A program made the position numbers and the translations under genes. The notes under the pieces were generated by a model. That model searched no databases and was not told the DNA's origin. It worked only from the letters and a program-made list of their open reading frames with translations. Shown piece after piece: positions 61,037 through 64,000 of a stretch of 64,000 bases of DNA. The first letter of the stretch is position 1, and every line of letters starts with the position of its first letter. Origin of the DNA: Mycobacterium lacus (GTDB taxonomy: Bacteria; Actinomycetota; Actinomycetes; Mycobacteriales; Mycobacteriaceae); assembly GCF_010731535.1 (NCBI RefSeq), contig NZ_AP022581.1:4101952-4165951 (forward strand). The letters are read 5' to 3'.

Positions 61037-62781
61037 CGCCCACGTTTCCCTTTCGCGTGCCGAAGGTCATAGGAAGCATTCTTCCAGGCGAACCAATCGA
61101 ACCGTTCCTGATTAGTGAGCAGGAGGAGTCCTGTGCGGCCCGAACGGTGTTGGCCGCTGATGGTGGGTGTTCTCTGGTGGACCGGCATGCCTCGTCGTCG
61201 TTGTGGGCGTGGCGGTGAGCCAGAACTGCGGCACCGTCGTGTGGTTCCCGGTGGCTGGTCAGGTCTGGCCGGTGGAGTGCCCGCACGCATCCGCTGTTGG
61301 GTGCGGGGTCCTGCCGGCCGACGCCTGATCGGATTGCCGAGTCCACGTCTGCCGATCGCGGCCGCCGCACCGTGATGCACGGTCACAGCGGCCGGGTTGG
61401 AAGTCTGCTGTTGTAAGGGTTTACGCCAATGCTGGCGGCCCCACAGGCTGGTGTAGGCCGGATCGACACCGATTACTGCGATGCCGCGGCGGGTGGCCAT
61501 CGAGGTGAGCCGGTCCCGGAAACGCCGAGTCGGGATACCCGCGACGGCGCGCCGCAGCCGCTTCCCACGCTGCCCGCGGCCCAGTGTTTCGCGTCCGGTG
61601 GCGCGGGCATCGGTGAAATCGAGGTTCTCCACCGCGACTGCGCTGCAGTTGTGGTGCACGGCAAGGTCGAGCAGCGCGGTAATCGCGGCTCTAACCCGCC
61701 CATCGCGGCGCGTAGCGGGTAAACCGGCGGTGTCGACGGGAATCGTGACGGGTGCACCGACCGGGTTGCCTGAGCAGTCCAGGACACACGCGGCGAGGTG
61801 ATCGGCGTTGAGGTCCACACCCAGCACCGGCCCGGCGCGCAGCTCCTCGAGCGTGGGCGCCGGGCCGGGCGTGGTGGTCCAGGAGGCGTCCAGATACCAG
61901 CGGCCTTTCGCCGGGTTGAAGGTGATGTCATAACGAACCGCCCGCCGGCCGGCCACCCGATCAGCCCACTCCTGGCAGCGATGGCCGAACGCCACCGGTG
62001 CGGCGATGTGCAGATGCGTACCGAACCGGTCCACCAGGGCGGCCGGGACTTTGATCCGCAACTGGCCCGACTCGTCGACGCGGATCGTCTCATTACCCGC
62101 GGCCTTGCCCGTCTCGCCGTCGGCGGTCAGGAACATGCGGGCGGCGGTCCAGCGGTCCCGCCACTGCTGCTCGCTCATCTCGGCCGCGTCGAGATGTTGG
62201 CGGGTGTGCCACAACCTGTTACCGCCGACGGTGATCGACGGGCGGCCCGCCGCCAGGTCCGCCTCGGCCACCGCCAGCCGCGTCCGCAGTGTGGCCAGCC
62301 GGCGGGTCTTGGAGAACCGCTGCGCCGCACTGGCATATCCACGCACCGGGCGCCGGGACTGGCGGCGCGGACCGCCAACCACGTCGGCTGGGGCGGCGAC
62401 CTCACCCGGGCGCAGCGCACACCGGGATTCCAGCACGCCGATCGCGGCCCGCACATTGGTGACCTCAGCGGTTAGGGCTCGCATGCCGAGCTGGTACTGG
62501 TCTTCGACGGCGCGGGTGATCGCACCGGCCCACCGCGACGACGCCACCACCGTGATCGCCTGCTTACGCTCGGCCCGCCACCGGCCGTGCTGCTTGCGAT
62601 CCATGCGGCCCAACGTGATCCGGTGCGCGAGCTCGCGGCGATACACCGAACCCAGGAACTCGCCGATCGCACCCAGCGCCGCGGCTTCCTCCTCGGTCAG
62701 GTGCAGCCGGGTGCGCACCCGAACACCAGCCGGGCCCGCAGCCACCACGGGATCCCCGATCCGACGCAACTGCTTACCCAC
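60991..62781 (-). CDS. tnpB: IS607-family TnpB (RNA-guided nuclease-type), long variant
   Basis: 596 residues from GTG 62781. The split RuvC residues are Asp in GVDLNADHLA, Glu in AVENLDF and Asp in GVDPAYTS. All three are present, so the nuclease looks intact. It is longer than the usual ~400 residues: there is an enlarged N-terminal part and an Arg/Pro-rich C-terminal tail, and I do not see the usual CxxC zinc finger. The last residues run past the likely element end into the neighbouring gene. Confidence 0.75.
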   Translation of the reverse strand: MGKQLRRIGDPVVAAGPAGVRVRTRLHLTEEEAAALGAIGEFLGSVYRRELAHRITLGRMDRKQHGRWRAERKQAITVVASSRWAGAITRAVEDQYQLGMRALTAEVTNVRAAIGVLESRCALRPGEVAAPADVVGGPRRQSRRPVRGYASAAQRFSKTRRLATLRTRLAVAEADLAAGRPSITVGGNRLWHTRQHLDAAEMSEQQWRDRWTAARMFLTADGETGKAAGNETIRVDESGQLRIKVPAALVDRFGTHLHIAAPVAFGHRCQEWADRVAGRRAVRYDITFNPAKGRWYLDASWTTTPGPAPTLEELRAGPVLGVDLNADHLAACVLDCSGNPVGAPVTIPVDTAGLPATRRDGRVRAAITALLDLAVHHNCSAVAVENLDFTDARATGRETLGRGQRGKRLRRAVAGIPTRRFRDRLTSMATRRGIAVIGVDPAYTSLWGRQHWRKPLQQQTSNPAAVTVHHGAAAAIGRRGLGNPIRRRPAGPRTQQRMRAGTPPARPDQPPGTTRRCRSSGSPPRPQRRRGMPVHQRTPTISGQHRSGRTGLLLLTNQERFDWFAWKNASYDLRHAKGKRGRWTLRLNTTGSRRVC

Positions 62782-62787
62782 GCCGCA

Positions 62788-63186
62788 TCACCAGTTCCAA
62801 CGCTGCATCAGGTCTTTCACCGAGAACGGCAGCTCCACGCCGTGCTCGTCGGCCATCGCCCGCACGTCGGCCTCAGTAAGGTTCAGGCCGTCTTTGAGCG
62901 CGTAGAACATCGACTGCTTGACGTGCTGCATGAATTCCGGGTGCGCGGCACACCAGCGTCGGACCTGTCGTTGGGCGGCGTCGCGTCGCCGCTTCTTCTT
63001 CGGCGGCATCGACGTGTAGGCGTGCGCGCGGTGCGCGTTCTGAGCGGTCTTATACCCGTATCCTTGAGCGTCGTCCACGACGTCGCCGGTCGCTGCGTCG
63101 ACGATGACGTATCGCTTCTCGAACCGGTCCGACAGTGCAGCACTGACGACAACCTTCACCGATCCCGCAGCGGGCAGGTCACTCAT
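62788..63186 (-). CDS. Accessory ORF between tnpA and tnpB
   Basis: 132 residues from ATG 63186, overlapping the tnpA stop (ATGAGTGA). The middle is strongly basic (PPKKKRRRDAAQRQVRRW), flanked by FEKRYVIVDAATGDVVDDAQ and a helical C-terminus (SMFYALKDGLNLTEADVRAM). It may bind nucleic acid, possibly the element's guide RNA or DNA ends. Classical IS607 elements have only tnpA and tnpB. Family not recognised. Confidence 0.6.
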   Translation of the reverse strand: MSDLPAAGSVKVVVSAALSDRFEKRYVIVDAATGDVVDDAQGYGYKTAQNAHRAHAYTSMPPKKKRRRDAAQRQVRRWCAAHPEFMQHVKQSMFYALKDGLNLTEADVRAMADEHGVELPFSVKDLMQRWNW

Positions 63187-63805
63187 GTGCCGCATCATCC
63201 ACCCGGCCACCGACAAGCGCGGCCGGCCCGATATCGCGCTGCGCGCAGCCGACCGCTTTGAGCGCACGGTTTCGCGCACTGCGGCGGCCATAGAGTCGCG
63301 CACAGAACGAGGTCAGCACCTCCACCATGTCGCGCACCAGATCGTCGTCTACCTCACCGGCGTCGAGCACCACCAGCCGGCGACCGTGCGCCGAAAGCGC
63401 CGCTTCCACCAGTTCAGTGTTCATCCGGCCCAGCCGATCCCGATGCTCGACCACCACAACGGTCACCTTCGGGTCGGCCAACAATCGCCTGACTTTCGCC
63501 CGCGACCCATTCATCCCGGACCCGACCTCGGCCTCCACCCGCACCACCGTCCCGCCTGCCTCGGCGGCCCAGCCCGTCAGCCGAGCGACCTGGCGATCCA
63601 AGTCCGACTTCTGATCATGCGACGACACCCGCGCGTACAGACCGAACGCGGCCGCCGGCGCCGATCCTGCAGGCGCATCCGGTGACACCAGCACCGTGCG
63701 CTCATTCACCCGCACCGCCGGAACCGGCAACGTCCCCTCCCGAAACCACCGGTACGCCGTCTGTGGATGCACACCCTGAGCACGCGCCCACTCCGTCAAA
63801 TTCAC
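63179..63805 (-). CDS. tnpA: IS607-family serine recombinase TnpA
   Basis: 208 residues. The N-terminal MerR-like helix-turn-helix is LTEWARAQGVHPQTAYRWFR. The resolvase domain follows with catalytic Ser in GLYARVSSHDQKSDLDRQ, VEHRDRLGRM and TSFCARLYGRRSARNRA. The N-terminal placement of the HTH is diagnostic for IS607 TnpA. The C-terminal 25 residues run past the usual end. It catalyses integration and excision through a serine intermediate. Confidence 0.88.
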   Translation of the reverse strand: MNLTEWARAQGVHPQTAYRWFREGTLPVPAVRVNERTVLVSPDAPAGSAPAAAFGLYARVSSHDQKSDLDRQVARLTGWAAEAGGTVVRVEAEVGSGMNGSRAKVRRLLADPKVTVVVVEHRDRLGRMNTELVEAALSAHGRRLVVLDAGEVDDDLVRDMVEVLTSFCARLYGRRSARNRALKAVGCAQRDIGPAALVGGRVDDAAHE

Positions 63806-63973
63806 ACCACCAGCGTACTCACTCGAACGTTCATACGCTCACTATCGCTCAGTATCTCGCAAGCAGTTCTAAACCCCACGCACACACCATCGTCGCTAGG
63901 GACGCGCGTAGCCACCGGAAACTCCCACGCCAACTCGCCGTAGGGTTTCATCAGCCAGGAAAGGAAGGATCAG

Positions 63974-64000
63974 TTGGCTGGCGCGGGGTGGCAGTTCTGG
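63974..64000 (+). CDS. Start of a coding region cut by the window end
   Basis: TTG 63974 follows AGGAAAGGAAGGATCAG, a strong purine-rich ribosome site, and opens the frame LAGAGWQFW up to the edge. Similar N-termini (AGAGW/Y...) occur in some phage virion proteins. Nine codons are too few to identify it. Confidence 0.3.

Larger units (their letters stand above)
61037..63805 (-). mobile_element. IS607-family insertion sequence with three ORFs
   Basis: The element reads right to left: serine recombinase tnpA (63805-63179), a small accessory ORF (63186-62788) and tnpB (62781-about 61040). tnpA and the accessory ORF overlap by 8 bases, and tnpB starts 6 bases after the accessory stop, so all are one operon. 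IS607 elements have no terminal inverted repeats, so both ends given here are estimates; the left end is inferred from the overlap with the host-like gene at 60641. Confidence 0.75.

Overview
The window is chromosomal DNA of a Mycobacterium, most likely a slow-growing non-tuberculous species. The evidence is a high GC content, GTG/TTG starts with ATGA/GTGA stop-start overlaps, PE/PPE/Esx genes, and a complete ESX-3 type VII secretion locus. Gene content and order match M. tuberculosis from about Rv0269c to Rv0317c in the opposite orientation. Rv numbers are from memory, not from a search. Some blocks familiar from that genome are missing here, including the Rv0295c-type sulfotransferase and the PE_PGRS/PPE5-6 stretch.

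Layout. (1) 1-3.6 kb is the decayed edge of an integrated element: a frameshifted tyrosine integrase, an intact PIN-like toxin/DUF433 antitoxin pair, a tRNA 3'-half that looks like an attachment site, a PIN-gene fragment and a truncated DDE transposase. (2) 3.7-11.5 kb holds envelope and carbohydrate genes: a GT-C glycosyltransferase, two paralogous GH16 glucanases, a GlpQ2-like phosphodiesterase, a Sap/GAP membrane protein, a PASTA protein, a MarR regulator, a quinone-oxidoreductase-like enzyme and a DUF3060 protein. (3) 11.5-27.4 kb holds a large cyclase/ATPase regulator, two Hsp70-like membrane proteins with matching C-terminal tails, a TetR-controlled Rv0311-Rv0310c pair, an L,D-transpeptidase-like protein, a PAP2 phosphatase, BluB, a sulfatase, Tam and an alpha/beta hydrolase. 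(4) 27.3-42.4 kb is the ESX-3 operon eccA3-eccB3-eccC3-PE5-PPE4-esxG-esxH-espG3-eccD3-mycP3-eccE3, all on the minus strand with overlapping ends. An IdeR-like box and a Zur-like box lie upstream. (5) 42.4-46.7 kb carries two PPE-PPW genes with His/Asp-rich, probably metal-binding inserts, an LCM-type methyltransferase, a broken PE gene and a second Zur-like box. (6) 46.7-58.3 kb carries VapBC, a DUF2236 protein, two TetR regulators, a glyoxalase-fold protein, an alpha/beta hydrolase, fadE6, a Trp/Gly/His-rich secreted protein, fadD2 and a PolD2-like primase-polymerase. (7) 58.3-61 kb is an accessory cassette that looks like a type VII secreted effector operon. (8) 61-63.8 kb is an IS607-family element with three ORFs (serine recombinase, small accessory protein, long TnpB). 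A further reading frame begins at the right edge.

How it fits together: EccB/C/D/E form the membrane channel, MycP3 is its protease and EccA the cytosolic AAA+ ATPase. EspG3 chaperones the PE/PPE pairs, and EsxG-EsxH is the core substrate of iron and zinc acquisition. The flanking PPE genes with a Zur-like box and histidine-rich inserts suggest an extended metal-responsive ESX-3 regulon. The ends of the window are accessory and mobile; the middle is conserved mycobacterial core.
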